Source: Pratylenchus scribneri (taxonomy: Eukaryota; Nematoda; Chromadorea; Rhabditida; Pratylenchidae). Taken from it: a stretch of DNA of 64,000 bases. The DNA lies in contig JAQSEB010000131.1 in the NCBI GenBank assembly GCA_030063045.1, positions 186,001 to 250,000 of the forward strand, written 5' to 3'. The notes beneath the pieces are model-generated. The model did not search any database. It was not told where the DNA came from and saw only the letters and a list, made by a program, of their open reading frames with translations. The translations under genes and the position numbers were made by a program. Positions within the stretch are counted from its first letter, which is position 1. Each line of letters opens with the position of its first letter. Shown here one piece after another: positions 23,079 through 33,874 of this stretch.

Positions 23079-23653
23079 CGAATTGCTGTATACAGCAATG
23101 CTGTATACAGCAAGACAAAATTGGCAATTTTGTCATTTTTTTGATAAATTTTCATTTCGAAGCCATTTTTTCATTAAAATTTTTCCCTGCGGGGCAATAT
23201 TTAACTAATATTTTTCTCAAAGAGGCCATTTTTTGACTAAATTCTTCCCTGTCGGGCCCATTTTTAGTTAAAATTTCTACGTTTGATTCACATTTTATCA
23301 ACATAGATCGCGATTCCGCTTTGTCAATTTATGCTAAAATTATTTTTAGCAAATTTAATCAATTATTTATAAAATGAAATCTTTATTTCCAGTTTCCACC
23401 CCAAAATATTTATTTTCATGGCCCAAAAAATCTGAAACTGAAATGAAAGTGAAAACCTTTCTAATTAAGCTTTTCTCTTGAATAAATGCTTATTTTGTTT
23501 TGAATAAATGAATTTTTTTAAAGCAAATTAATTAAAATTAACTTATTTAAAATTATTTCAAAAATTTAAACCTAAATTTTTTTATTTTATTAGCTTTTTG
23601 GAAAAATACAGCAATACAGCGCTGTATACAGCAATTTTTGTATGCTGTATTTT

Positions 23654-23741
23654 GCTGTATCTGTATTTTGCTGTATTATACAGCACCGTATAAATACAGC
23701 AAATTTGAGGGAGAAAAAAATACAGTACGGAATACAGCAAG
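23654..23741 (+). repeat. right copy of 88-bp subterminal direct repeat
   Basis: It is the partner of 22991-23078. Being direct rather than inverted, the pair is separate from the terminal inverted repeats and points to an internal duplication or transposase-binding arrays at each end. Confidence 0.9.
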
Positions 23742-24566
23742 TTCCATTTTGCCGGTCTCTACTTTTTTACAATATTCTTCTGTATTATTGAAATCAGCTG
23801 CATTATCATTAAGGTAGTAATTTCACAAAGTAATATTTTACTCTCTGATTATTTTCTCAATTTATTTAATTCTTTACTATAAGATGAAGAAAATGATTTA
23901 ATACTTTATTCGATTTTCGGAAATTGTTTTTTCGCTGAATATTTTTTTTATCTTAGTTTTTTTTTTGATTTCACGACAATCTACGAATTGTTTAATTGGA
24001 ATATGATAAATAGAGTGAAATTAGCATTCACTAATGAAATTTCCCATATTCAAATTTTCTATTTTTTTAATTAAATTCATTGTTTTTCTTTTAAAATATA
24101 ATAAAAGGGATATAAATGATTAAATTATATTTTTAAATCAATAATTTAATTTTAATATAATTTTCGATCACTTCAAATATTTTTAATAAAACAATGAATA
24201 TCAGGGATAAATAGAGAACTATATTTCCTTATGATAATGTTTTTCAATTATTTGTATTTATGTAACTTGTTGATGCCATGGCTGGAATAATTAATTTTCG
24301 AATTGATTAATTATTTTCTTGTAATATTTTTTATTTTTGATGAATGGAATATAGATCAATAAATTTATATGAAATTTAATTTTTTTATATTTATATGAAA
24401 ATTTTAATTTTATTTATCTATAAATTTATAATATTATTTCTATTCTTAACTCTATAATAGATAAATATTCAATTTTTTTTATTTAAGAATTTATTACCAA
24501 TTATTATGAGCAATATTTTTATAAGAGTTTTTATAAATTATCTTTAATTATTCTTTACATATTTAC

Positions 24567-24719
24567 CTAAATGTAAATTATTATTTTAAATATTTTACAA
24601 CATAACATTATAGTATAAATTAATTGATATATATTTGTAAATTTATTTATCTTTTTCGATTCTCCATCTTTTAAATTATTTTCCATGATAATGGCATTTC
24701 CATGGCTGCCCTTGAACAT
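24567..24719 (-). CDS. candidate 50-residue gene
   Basis: An ATG frame of 50 codons ends at TAG. Residues 1-26 are polar and charged (MFKGSHGNAIIMENNLKDGE, then SKKINK). The second half is hydrophobic (YQLIYTIMLCCKIF) and could be a C-terminal membrane anchor. A 21-codon ATG frame on the plus strand (MIMAFPWLPLNIIVKQ) overlaps its start. No family is recognised. Confidence 0.4.
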   Translation of the reverse strand: MFKGSHGNAIIMENNLKDGESKKINKFTNIYQLIYTIMLCCKIFKIIIYI

Positions 24720-25815
24720 AATAGTGAAGCAAATTTACTATTCCTTATGAGACATTAAAAATCGAATGATAATTTATAAATTTATAATCTTTACACCATA
24801 AAAGGGAATAATCATGTAAATCGGCGAGTATAGACTAATTAATAATAAATCAATAAATTTTTTAAATATTTTTTAATCATTATTTAAAATAAAATTAATA
24901 TTTATAAAGGATAATTTTAAATAACCCAAAACATTTTAAAACTCGTAAAAATTATAGATATATGATTTACAATTATTTCGATCGCTTACGATTTAAATTT
25001 AATTTATTTAATTTATTATATTTAGTACATTTTAATTCATTTTTAATTAAGAGAGAATAAGAGAAAATTTAGAAATTAGAATTGATAATTACACATTAAT
25101 TTGTATGTAATTTTTAAATTATTTTCTTTATTAAACAATATCAATAAATTGTTAATTTAAGAATAAAAATTTTCCTTTTCTTTTCAATTTAAAATTAAAT
25201 TTATTACAAATTATTCAACTTTATCATTTTTTCTAATTTTATTTATTCTTTCTTGTTTAACAATTTAAAAAAAATCCAATTTTTTTTTCTTTTTTTCATT
25301 TCGGATGATTCAAAATCATTTTTAATTTTATTATATATTTGATTATTAATATTTTTATAAATATTTTGAAATTAATTAATATTTTTTATATTTTTTTAAT
25401 TACCAAAAATGAACTTTTCTAAAATTCTCTCTTATATGTATTTTTTTAGTGTTAATTTTAATAAAACATTATTATTTATACTGTTTCATAGGATTGTTAT
25501 ATATGCTTTTAAATTCATTATTTATTCAATTCTTAAATGATTTCATTTATTTATTCTGCTAAATTTCTGATCAAACGCATTATATATATATATTAATTTA
25601 AAATTTTTATCATATATTAAATTCTATAAATTAAAATACATATTCAGTTATTTATGAAAAAAAATAATAAATAGAGGAAAATGATTTTAATTTTTTTATT
25701 AATTTATATTTTTGATTCTGCAACATATTATTTTCCTTTCCGTTATATTTTTTATTTTTCACAATTTTTAGGGATCAATACTATATTCATTAGTTTCCCT
25801 TAACAGGCTTATTAG

Positions 25816-26028
25816 CTGATAAATCTCGGTTCTCAATTACGGTCTGGTTGCATTATGAATAGCGCGAACAATTCGGTCACCGAAATTAATTTTTTTTATT
25901 TTAAAATATATATATTAATTTATAAATATATTTGTTTTACCAAGGCAAAAATCAAGTTCAAAATTATTTGTCACTATTTCCGCTTTGTAATAATCATTTT
26001 AATAAATTTCGCATTTCTTCGGCGATGA
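25816..26028 (+). CDS. candidate exon or small membrane-protein gene
   Basis: A GGCTTATTAG acceptor opens 70 codons to TGA in phase 0, passing through three G+C-rich islets without a stop. An internal ATG at 25855 would give a 57-residue protein with a polar N-terminus (MNSANNSVTEINFF) and two hydrophobic segments divided by TKAKIKFK. Its TGA overlaps an ATGA that starts another short frame (MRRPYNTGCGSHNF). Confidence 0.45.
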   Translation: MINLGSQLRSGCIMNSANNSVTEINFFYFKIYILIYKYICFTKAKIKFKIICHYFRFVIIILINFAFLRR

Positions 26029-26049
26029 GAAGGCCATACAATACTGGCT

Positions 26050-27310
26050 GTGGCTCGCATAATTTCATAAATTTCTATTGAAATATTTTTAATATTGTAT
26101 TTAAAAAATAAGGAAAATAATATAAAATATTAATAAAATTATAATTTATGTTAATACCTGAATACATATATTTAATATTTGAATAATAAAATAAATTGAT
26201 AAAATTATTTTATTTTTAAGAATATATTTTAATTAATTTAATAAAATATATAAATAAATGAATATTTACTTTATGAAAGAAATATAAAATGAATATTTTA
26301 AATTAGACATAAAATTTTTTTACAAATTTTAAATTTTTTGAATTTAAAAAATTTTAAAATAAATTAATTATTTTAATTAATTTAATTTTTTTAAATTTAA
26401 TTTTTATTAACAAAATTTTTTTAGTTCTTGGTCATCCATGTTTTTTGATTTTTATCAAGTTAATAATTCCATTTTTTTCATTAAATAAATTAGTAAATTT
26501 TAATAATTTTTTAATAATTTTAATTTTTTTTCAATTTCTACATTTGGGCCAAACGATATAAAAAATATTTATGAGAATCATATATTTCATAAAACTTTTT
26601 TAGTATACCATTTTATTATGTAAAATTAACTTGCCTTTTTGGACCAAATATATTATAAATTTAAAATAATTTTACCATTATTATAATATATTTAATCCGC
26701 AGATAATTCTAATATATTAAAGGATTAATATCCTTGATCTAGATTCATATTTATTAATTTAATTAGGTATCAGTCATTATATAATCTTTTTTATTTCCTT
26801 TTTTTAGATAAAATAAAACATTGATTTTTTCTTTTTTAACTTCAAACTCCAATATGAATATTAAAATTTTCAATACAAATTTATATTAATATTTCATCTA
26901 GAAAATTATTTTTTTTTATCATTTTATATAAATAAATGAATATAATTTATCTTTTTTCCAAAGCTCTATTTTTTTACTATCAAATATTTCCACCTAATAT
27001 TAGCATTTGTTTAAAATTTGCATACTTTTATTTTTCTTATATATTATAAATTAATAATTTTTACTTTTTTATTATTTATTTAAATTATAAAAAAAATTTT
27101 ATATAATTTATTGAATTTTATTTTTTTAATATGTTTAATAAACAAATAAATATGATTTTTATAATATCAATTTTTTAAAAATATTATTGAAATAATTGTT
27201 AATTATATTCATTTGATAATTTTAAAAATTTATTAAAAATTAATTTATTATTAATCATTATAAATTTGATTTAATTAAAAAATTATTCGCAAAATTCAGA
27301 ATAGAGGGAA
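26050..27310. other. AT-rich stretch, nothing supported
   Basis: Nearly pure A/T sequence with only hydrophobic chance frames. No islet exceeds background clearly after 26100. Confidence 0.6.
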
Positions 27311-27327
27311 GTAAATTGGGATGCGGC

Positions 27328-28749
27328 CAGGGGCCTATTTCAATTGTTGCCATTTCCCATAAAATGGCAGACATGTCCCATAAACCATAAATTTTTGTTT
27401 CAATTACTGCCTTTCCCCACAAAATGGCAGCCATGTCCCATAAAGGTTTTATGGCTAAACATTCCCCATAAAACATTCAAATTTGCCATATTTCTTTTAT
27501 GGTTAGCCATAACCACTAAACATGCATTTCAATTCTTTGCGAAGCGTTCCAAATCTTTTATGGTTAGCCATTTTTGACGTTTCAATTCTTTTACGTTGAA
27601 ATCTCGCTTTTTAACGCACTATCTCGTCATTGCATTGCCATTTTTCTACATTTGCTTAACTATTAAGTTAATTTAGGTGTCGAAAATTAAAAATAAGATA
27701 TTTTTATATAGAACAAACTTAGAATTAGCAAATTAAGTAAAAATTTTAAAAATTAATTCCAATTGAGAGAAATTTAAAAATTATGTAAGGATGCAGTGAC
27801 CAGTGACTATTCGACAATCGACACAAACATAAAGGACTCATAAAAACAAAAAATTTTGGTGATCAAGGATGCAAAGTAGTAAAAAAATTTTTCAGCTGAT
27901 GATCCAGGACGAAATACAATTAGCAATTTTTGCATTTGATTGGTGTGATCAATGCACTGCCGTCAGCAGCAGTCCGAATTTCAGCAAATTTTAAAATCGG
28001 AACTGCAGTTTTTTGTTCAATAATTTGATTTGATTTTCGATTATTCAAATCCAATGCAATTTTACGATTGTTGACAGTATTGGGCATTTTTTTCCTGCAG
28101 TTGTCATCCAAGGAAATGTTGAAACATTGGAAAAATGAGGGAGAGAAATTCAAGAAGTAGATTTAAAAAATAGTATTAAATAATTAGGCAAATATTGATG
28201 GAATAATTCGAAAAAATTGGTAAAAAATATTTTTTCATTTTCATATATTTTTTATTTTTCGACTCGAATATGCTTTAAAATATTTTTCATGCTTTTTTGA
28301 TCAAAAATAAGAGGCCAAAATTCTCTGCCCTAATTATAGGCCAAAATTTAAAAATTTTAAAAATCTGACATCACCATAATTTTTTTCGACCCCGAAAGCC
28401 CCCGAGTACAAGCTGAAAATATTTTTGGATGGCGCATTATGGAGAAATGGAACTTTGCCATCGCTATTTTGCGGTAGGATGTGGTTATGGGAAATGGGTG
28501 TAATTTTTATGGTTAGTGGCATGAATTGAAACAAAAAGTACCCATATCCCATAAAAAAGGCTGCCATCCCCCATTTTATGGGATGGCTAACCATAAACCA
28601 TGGACACACCCCTTTCCTGAAAAAAGGCAACAATTGAAACAAAATTTTGCCATTTCGCCATAAAACAATTGAAACCCATAAAATGGGATGTGGCTAACCA
28701 CGTCACATTTCCCTTGCCATAAAAAGGCAACAATTGAAATAGGCCCCAG
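27328..28749. mobile_element. terminal-inverted-repeat element, about 1.4 kb
   Basis: The 22-bp perfect inverted ends GGGGCCTATTTCAATTGTTG+CC lie at 27330-27351 and 28726-28747. One more base outward reads C(A/T) on both sides. Subterminal regions hold many copies of CCATAAAA and its complement and of GGTTAGCCAT. The start CAGGGG would suit hAT, whereas GGGCCTATTTC also resembles PIF/Harbinger ends. No matching target duplication of 3, 8 or 9 bp is visible, so the superfamily is open. A 77-codon frame lies inside on the minus strand. Confidence 0.8.
27920..28153 (-). CDS. open frame inside the TIR element
   Basis: 77 codons from ATG to TGA are polar and balanced (SLDDNCRKKMPNTVNNRK, QKTAVPILKFAEIRTAADG). 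This could be a remnant of an element-encoded protein or a captured host exon. No transposase catalytic motif or zinc finger is evident. It is not a by-product of the inverted ends, which lie outside it. Confidence 0.35.
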   Translation of the reverse strand: MNFSPSFFQCFNISLDDNCRKKMPNTVNNRKIALDLNNRKSNQIIEQKTAVPILKFAEIRTAADGSALITPIKCKNC

Positions 28750-29610
28750 AGAGGGCGGATGAAATATAAGGGGTTGATGGGACGGGGGTTTGATGGATCT
28801 GCAAAAAAATTTCCTGCAATATTTTTAATTATTCATCCAATTTTATTTTCTTCAATAAAATTAGTTAATTAAAAAATATATAATCCATAAATTATTATTT
28901 AAGATTTTTGTTTAAAGTACATATAGAATTTTTTTATTAATTATTTTAAATTTTTATTTAAATTCTAAATGATCAATTTTTATAATAGCCCTTTCAAAGA
29001 GCTTTTCCCAAATTTAATTGCATGCTGCTGAAAATAAATTTTTTTTGATTAAAAAAATTATTATTAAAACTTTATTTAAATTATGAAATTTTTTACATTA
29101 TTAATAATAATTTATTAATTTAATTATACTTTCTAATATATTATTTAATTTTCTATTATTAATTTATAATATTATTTTAGGAATTTTAATAAATTCTGAA
29201 TTTATTAACATAAATATTTTAGGGAATAATTACGATTTTTTGATTTTTTTGTTATTTATTTTTAAATATATAAATATTCTATCAAATCATTTATTTAATA
29301 TATATTAAAGAATAAAAAAAAATTATAATTAATTTTTCTTTGTAAAATCTCCAGAATTATTGTAGATTTCACAGTGATTATGAATTGTCATTTTTATGAA
29401 TTCATAGTATTAAATCATAGAAAGCAAATTAGGAAATGTTCAGATTTTTCTAAATATGATTCAATTCTAAAAATATTTTTTCATTTTTTTTTTATCTTAA
29501 TCGATATAGTTTAATTATCTCAGTTTTTTAAAATTTAAAATTAATTAATATATATAAAATTTACTTAAAAATTCAAATAAAATTTAATAAAATTTCTTAT
29601 AATCTTAATT
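28750..29610. other. purine-rich flank then AT-rich matrix
   Basis: 28750-28800 is G-rich (GGGGTTGATGGGACGGGGG) and resembles other purine-rich patches in the window. The remainder is matrix with no supported feature. Confidence 0.5.
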
Positions 29611-29692
29611 TTTCTTTTAATTAGGGTTAATTATACGTGGGCGTATCGTATCCGCGTAACGGATATACGCAACGATTTTGGGCTAATTATAC

Positions 29693-29737
29693 GTTACGTT
29701 ATACGCACCCTAATTATACGCATTATACGTTATACGC
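29693..29737 (+). repeat. left copy of 45-bp subterminal direct repeat
   Basis: It matches 30034-30078 in direct orientation with about four substitutions clustered in the middle. Its content is TATACGC and TTATACGTTA motifs. Confidence 0.85.
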
Positions 29738-30033
29738 ACTCTGACTATACGCCTATACGCCTATACGCAACCTTCTTTAAAGCCACAATTTTAAGAAGGA
29801 ATATTTTGTCTTTTATGGGGAATTCTCATTTACATTTCAAAATTAGTGTGGCATTTTGTTTTTATTTCTTTTTTGCACATTATTTTTCTTGATAATCATT
29901 TTCCAATCTCTAGATCATTTACTTATTTGGAAATTTTTTAAATTTAAGTAAACAAATTTCAAAAAAATACAGTACCTTATAAAGGTTACGTAACGTATCC
30001 TATACGCGTATAATTTTCGCGAATGGCCTATAA

Positions 30034-30078
30034 GTTACGTTATACGCACCTGGACTATACGCATTATACGTTATACGC
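30034..30078 (+). repeat. right copy of 45-bp subterminal direct repeat
   Basis: It is the partner of 29693-29737 within the hAT MITE. The direct arrangement parallels that of the MITE at 22924-23761, although the sequences differ. Confidence 0.85.
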
Positions 30079-30283
30079 TTTTTCATTATACGCTTGCGTA
30101 TAATTAACCCTACTTTTAATATAACATTTTTCGTAATTTATTAAATTTAATTATCGTTTTTTACAAATATAAAAAAGTTTCACCTAGGAATATTTTAATT
30201 TTGCATTCAAAAAACTTTAATAGTTTATATTTTATACATTTCATTATATTAAAATTTTACATCAAATAATAATTATAATATTT

Positions 30284-30372
30284 TTAATTAAATTCTTTAA
30301 AAAATCTTTCTTCTTCTTTAATATTATAAAAAGTTAACAGAGGCTTCTTGACATTTGATTGAAACAGATTCC
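30284..30372 (-). CDS. candidate terminal exon, acidic-basic tail
   Basis: One minus frame reads WNLFQSNVKKPLLTFYNIKE and then EEERFFKEFN before TAA. Three consecutive GAA codons are unusual in the matrix. No clear acceptor was found upstream. Confidence 0.35.
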
Positions 30373-30558
30373 AAAAAATTATCTTAATTAATTTATTTTT
30401 TTTTAATTTATTATTTTTTATTTTTATAATATAAAATTTATTTTATTAATTTGTAAAATTTTTATAATTTATTTAAATATTTCTGACATTTTTACATTTT
30501 TACATCCGTATTTTATTTATTATATATTTCAAAATCATCATTGTTCCAGGCTTGATTG

Positions 30559-30584
30559 ATGTTAAGCTCGTGGTTAAATACTAG
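30559..30584 (+). CDS. possible first exon before a strong donor
   Basis: An ATG frame MLSSWLNT runs into AG|GTGAGC, a good 5' splice site. The next exon is not identified. A TAG-bounded segment at about 30719 reads DDNGIMLTIFF in another phase. Confidence 0.25.
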
Positions 30585-31086
30585 GTGAGCTATTTTTGTG
30601 ATTGAAGTATGTACTATCATTTCATTTTTTTTCAATTAAATTTAAATTTTTTTATAAAAATACACGTTTCAAGTTCATAAATTTTTAAAAAATTTCAATA
30701 AAATGTGAGCCAAAATGTAGGATGATAATGGCATAATGCTCACAATTTTTTTCTAGTAGATTTATATTATACAAATGATATTTTAAAATTGAATTTTATT
30801 TTTTTATTTCATAATACATATCTATATATATAATTGTCTTTGTTATATAATATTTATTATATTGTATTTTTTAAACAAATTTTTTATAAAGAATAAATTC
30901 GCCAAAATTCTTTCTTTAAATATGTTTTTTTTAATTTTTAATTTAATATATCTCGCTTTTGTCTATTAAAATTTTTTTTCCAACAAATTTTATATACATT
31001 GAAAATTATTTTTTTCACTTTTTATTTTATATTATTTGATTCTAATAAAAAAATATTATTATTAAATACTTAAACTTTATTTAATT

Positions 31087-31263
31087 TTATCCTAAACAAT
31101 TATAAAATTTAATTAAGCAATAAAGCTTGCCAGTTCCGGATGAAATAATTCTGATTTTGAGGTTCTCTTCACCATCAGAACAGTACATTATCTCCAAATA
31201 TTTCATATAGATAGTGACGATATTATCCTGGAAATCTTGCTCGAGCTCCAACGTCGTAAACAT
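31087..31263 (-). CDS. candidate 58-residue gene, unknown function
   Basis: An ATG directly after an in-frame TAA opens 58 codons to TAA. The sequence is clearly protein-like: MFTTLELEQDFQDNIVTIYM, then CSDGEENLKIRIISSGTG. It has acidic, basic and aromatic residues well mixed and serine, threonine and glycine codons richer in G+C. On the plus strand the frames I checked are broken by stops, unlike most islets here. There is no signal peptide or membrane segment. An internal TCTGATG|GTGAAG could act as a donor, so this may be a first exon. I recognise no family. Confidence 0.6.
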   Translation of the reverse strand: MFTTLELEQDFQDNIVTIYMKYLEIMYCSDGEENLKIRIISSGTGKLYCLIKFYNCLG

Positions 31264-31761
31264 TTAATTATTACAAATTTCATATAAATTTAATTTTTGT
31301 TTTCTGTTTAAACAATTTCATATACATAGATTAAGAAATGAACACAATTTGAATATTAAATAACAAATTTATTAAATTACATAGAATATTTTTTAGATGA
31401 ATTAATAAATTTAATTTTAATTTATATAATCTTTAATTTTATGAATTTTTGTAATTAAATATTCTTATCTATATAATTTTTAACAAATCTTTTTTTTAAT
31501 TTTATTATTTTTTGATTAGTTGCAATGTATTTAGCAATAAATTTATATTATATTAATTTTACTATTAAAATGCTTCCATATACTATAATATTGATTTTGA
31601 CAATTTTTGTTATCTTTTTGATTTTTTAAAGCATATTAGAATCTAAAATTATTCATTTAAAAAAGCTTAGAATTTTTAATTTCATTAATTTCCAAAATTT
31701 TGACAAATTCTTGTCAAAATATTTTTTAAAAAAAATTTTATAATTATCTTTCTTCTCTTAG

Positions 31762-31816
31762 GCAAAGTTTGAGTTATTTATTCAAGGAACATAAAAAAAT
31801 TCAGCAATTCCTTTAA
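31762..31816 (+). CDS. candidate terminal exon
   Basis: One of the best acceptors in the window, TATCTTTCTTCTCTTAG, is followed by a frame reading QSLSYLFKEHKKIQQFL then TAA. The phase-0 alternative gives AKFELFIQGT then TAA. The charged helix of the first reading is preferred. Confidence 0.35.
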
Positions 31817-32133
31817 AATTATATATAAATTAATCATTATTATTTATATTTATGATTCGATCAAATCATTAAAATTTAAAAATTTTACTTTTTCCATAGA
31901 GCATATTAACATAAATATCATTTCTTTAATTATACCATTTGTCATCAACAGATATTTTAAATGATAAATATCAAATTTTTGTCTAAAAAATTTTTTAAAT
32001 TTTTAATTCGATATTTTTAAATAACTAAAATTCCTAATTTGATTAATTTTCTTTTACATCATTAATTTCATATTATAAGATATATGTAATTAAATTTAAT
32101 TAGATTTTAATTGTTATATTTCTTCATATACAG

Positions 32134-32192
32134 AAGTGTGAAAAGCGCTCGGAATTCATGAAAGGTGCCTTCGAATTCATTTTCATTTCTTG
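32134..32192 (+). CDS. candidate 59-nt internal exon
   Basis: It is bounded by TTCTTCATATACAG and TTG|GTAATG. The only stop-free frame across it reads KCEKRSEFMKGAFEFIFIS with two bases left over. Without splicing, another frame from 32165 stays open for 65 codons and reads through the donor, so the two models compete. Confidence 0.35.
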
Positions 32193-32521
32193 GTAATGTG
32201 ATGAAAGTAATTTTGTGCAATAATATTATTACTTCTCATATTTTTATGATCAATTTAGAACATCAAATTCTCTTATTTTCGATATTATTATTAATTGTCC
32301 GATTATTTTCACTACAGAAAAAATTTTGTATTTTTATTAAAGTTTATTTAGGTAAATAATTTTTTTATAATTAAAATGAAATTTATCAAAATTGATTTTG
32401 TCATTTAGTATATATTATATTAAATATATATTTATTTTTTAAATTTTTAACCAAAGAAATGAACAAATATCTGGCTCAAACTGCTATTTATAACCAGGCA
32501 AGTTTTATAGAAAAATATTAG
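32162..32521 (+). CDS. alternative two-exon model with a membrane segment
   Basis: Exon 32162-32351 (PSNSFSFLGNVMKVILCNN and a hydrophobic block ILLFSILLLIVRLF) ends at TTTAG|GTAAAT. After a 105-nt intron ending CCAAAG, exon 32457-32521 adds MNKYLAQTAIYNQASFIEKY and a TAG, with matching phase. It excludes the microexon reading of 32134-32192. Confidence 0.3.
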
Positions 32522-32550
32522 AAATCACCAAACCATTTGTCTTTGTTTAG

Positions 32551-32722
32551 ATTTGGAGGATTTATTTTTTCAACTCCCGATACTCGGTGCATTGGCACTC
32601 AAGAATATAATGAATTAATTTTTAATCGAAATAGATATTTAATTAAATTAAATTTACCTGTCGTTATTCAGACGAGTATTTTAAATGTTTATTGTCAGTT
32701 AATTTTTTTATTTATATTTTAA
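32551..32722 (+). CDS. candidate terminal exon, unknown protein
   Basis: The acceptor CATTTGTCTTTGTTTAG has a full pyrimidine tract. The frame then runs 56 codons to TAA: FGGFIFSTPDTRCIGTQEYN, ELIFNRNRYLIKLNLPVVIQ, then a hydrophobic end. The first 40 residues look like a folded soluble domain. It lies 30 bp after the preceding candidate exon. I recognise no family. Confidence 0.5.
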
Positions 32723-33583
32723 ATAGTTAAATTATGAAAATTAATTTTCGTGTCAATTTCCAGCGAAAATTTTGATGTCAATTTTAATAAATTTCATTTT
32801 ATATTTTCTTTTCTTAAAAATCTATTTTTTAACCCTTTTTTATTAATTAAATAAATATAAAAATTTAATTTTTATTATCAAAAATTTTGCACCAAAAATA
32901 AACGTTTTAATATAATAAATTTTCCATTTTTATATTTTTCTTTTATTTTTGATTTATTTTATTTTAAATTTTTATGAATAAAATTAAGATAGTCGTCTCT
33001 CGACAGTCTTAAAACCAATTTTAAACAATTTGTTTTTAGGTAAAGTAATAAAATTTTTTTTCGATAATCGTTTAAATTTAATGATAGATATAAATAAATC
33101 TGTATAAGAAAATAGTAATTAAAAATTATATTTCTATATTTTTCAAGATAATTTAATTTATTTAATTTTTTAATTCATTTTAATATATAATTTAATTTTT
33201 ATCTGATTTTAGAACAATTTTTCGAAATTTAAAATATATTTATTTATTATCATTCATTAATAATTGAAAATTCTTATTTTTATTTTCAATTTTCATTCTA
33301 TTTTGTTCTTTATATTTCTAATTTTATTATTTCTAAAACAATTTATTTTAAATAATTATTTATAATAATTTATTACATATTTTTTGAATCATTTGCAAAA
33401 TAAATTTTAAAATAATCTTCTTTGCTTATGTATAAAGTTTTTTAAAATTTTTTTATTAATTCTCTGTGTTTTATTTAAAATTTCTATAAATTTTAAAATA
33501 TTAATTTTTATCTATTAATAAAAAATATTTATGTTATTTGATAGGTTTATCATGATATGATTTTTTAATAAATCTTTTTTTAA

Positions 33584-33691
33584 TTATTCATTATTTTTAG
33601 AATTAATGTAGCCAAAATACTTCCACTCATTTTGTGTTGCCCCATTTTTTGACTCGGTAAGAATCTGTACTATACTTTTATCATTTTTGAA
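33584..33691 (-). CDS. candidate exon, polar peptide
   Basis: A minus frame reads ILTESKNGATQNEWKYFGYI then SKNNE and TAA. A second minus frame is also open (QKMGQHKMSGSILATLIL). The plus strand has an acceptor and a GTAAGA donor around the same DNA, but all three of its frames contain a stop, so the minus strand is favoured. Confidence 0.4.
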   Translation of the reverse strand, partial: FKNDKSIVQILTESKNGATQNEWKYFGYINSKNNE

Positions 33692-33796
33692 TTAATAAAT
33701 ACAACGAGAACATTTGCCTTTTTATTTGCTTTTCTATTTTCATTAAATTAATTTATTTCCTAATTTTTAATTATTTTTTTTTTCAAGAGTTTTGTG

Positions 33797-33874
33797 ATGT
33801 GGATGCCATTTACCATTATTTTTTTCTTATCTTTCGATGTAGGCATAAATACAGTTTACCATCATTTCAAATAG
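33797..33874 (+). CDS. possible 25-residue frame with membrane segment
   Basis: An ATG frame reads MWMPFTIIFFLSFDVGINTV and YHHFK to TAG. It is hydrophobic in the first half. Length is near chance level. Confidence 0.25.
   Translation: MWMPFTIIFFLSFDVGINTVYHHFK

Larger units (their letters stand above)
22924..23761. mobile_element. hAT-type MITE, 838 bp
   Basis: The 11-bp terminal inverted repeats TAGAGACCGGC (22924-22934) and their exact complement (23751-23761) are flanked by a perfect 8-bp target duplication CTTTTTTA (22916-22923 and 23762-23769). An 8-bp duplication and a TAGAG start are hallmarks of the hAT superfamily. The ends are full of GCTGTAT/ATACAGC motifs that can form hairpins. 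The interior has no transposase frame, so the element is non-autonomous and depends on a hAT transposase elsewhere. Confidence 0.92.
29622..30112. mobile_element. hAT-type MITE, 491 bp
   Basis: The 16-bp terminal inverted repeats TAGGGTTAATTATACG (29622-29637) and exact complement (30097-30112) are flanked by a perfect 8-bp duplication CTTTTAAT (29614-29621 and 30113-30120). The TAGGG start and 8-bp duplication indicate hAT. The ends are packed with TATACGC and related motifs. There is no coding capacity in the AT-rich centre. Confidence 0.92.

Noticed and set aside
22910..23236. Open frames of 71 and 108 codons on opposite strands with CCIQQ and YCGILLYL repeats
   Set aside because: They are translations of the GCTGTAT arrays of the hAT MITE, on both strands, with no independent support.
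27258..27577. Frames of 72 and 77 codons at the left end of the TIR element
   Set aside because: They consist of translated CCATAAAA/TTTTATGG motifs and the terminal repeat.
28334..28642. 102-codon minus frame at the right end of the TIR element
   Set aside because: It runs through the subterminal motif array and is repetitive at DNA level, so it is most likely a by-product.
29693..30078. CRISPR-like array
   Set aside because: The TATACGC units are short, irregularly spaced and lie inside a TIR element with a target duplication. No spacers of constant size exist.
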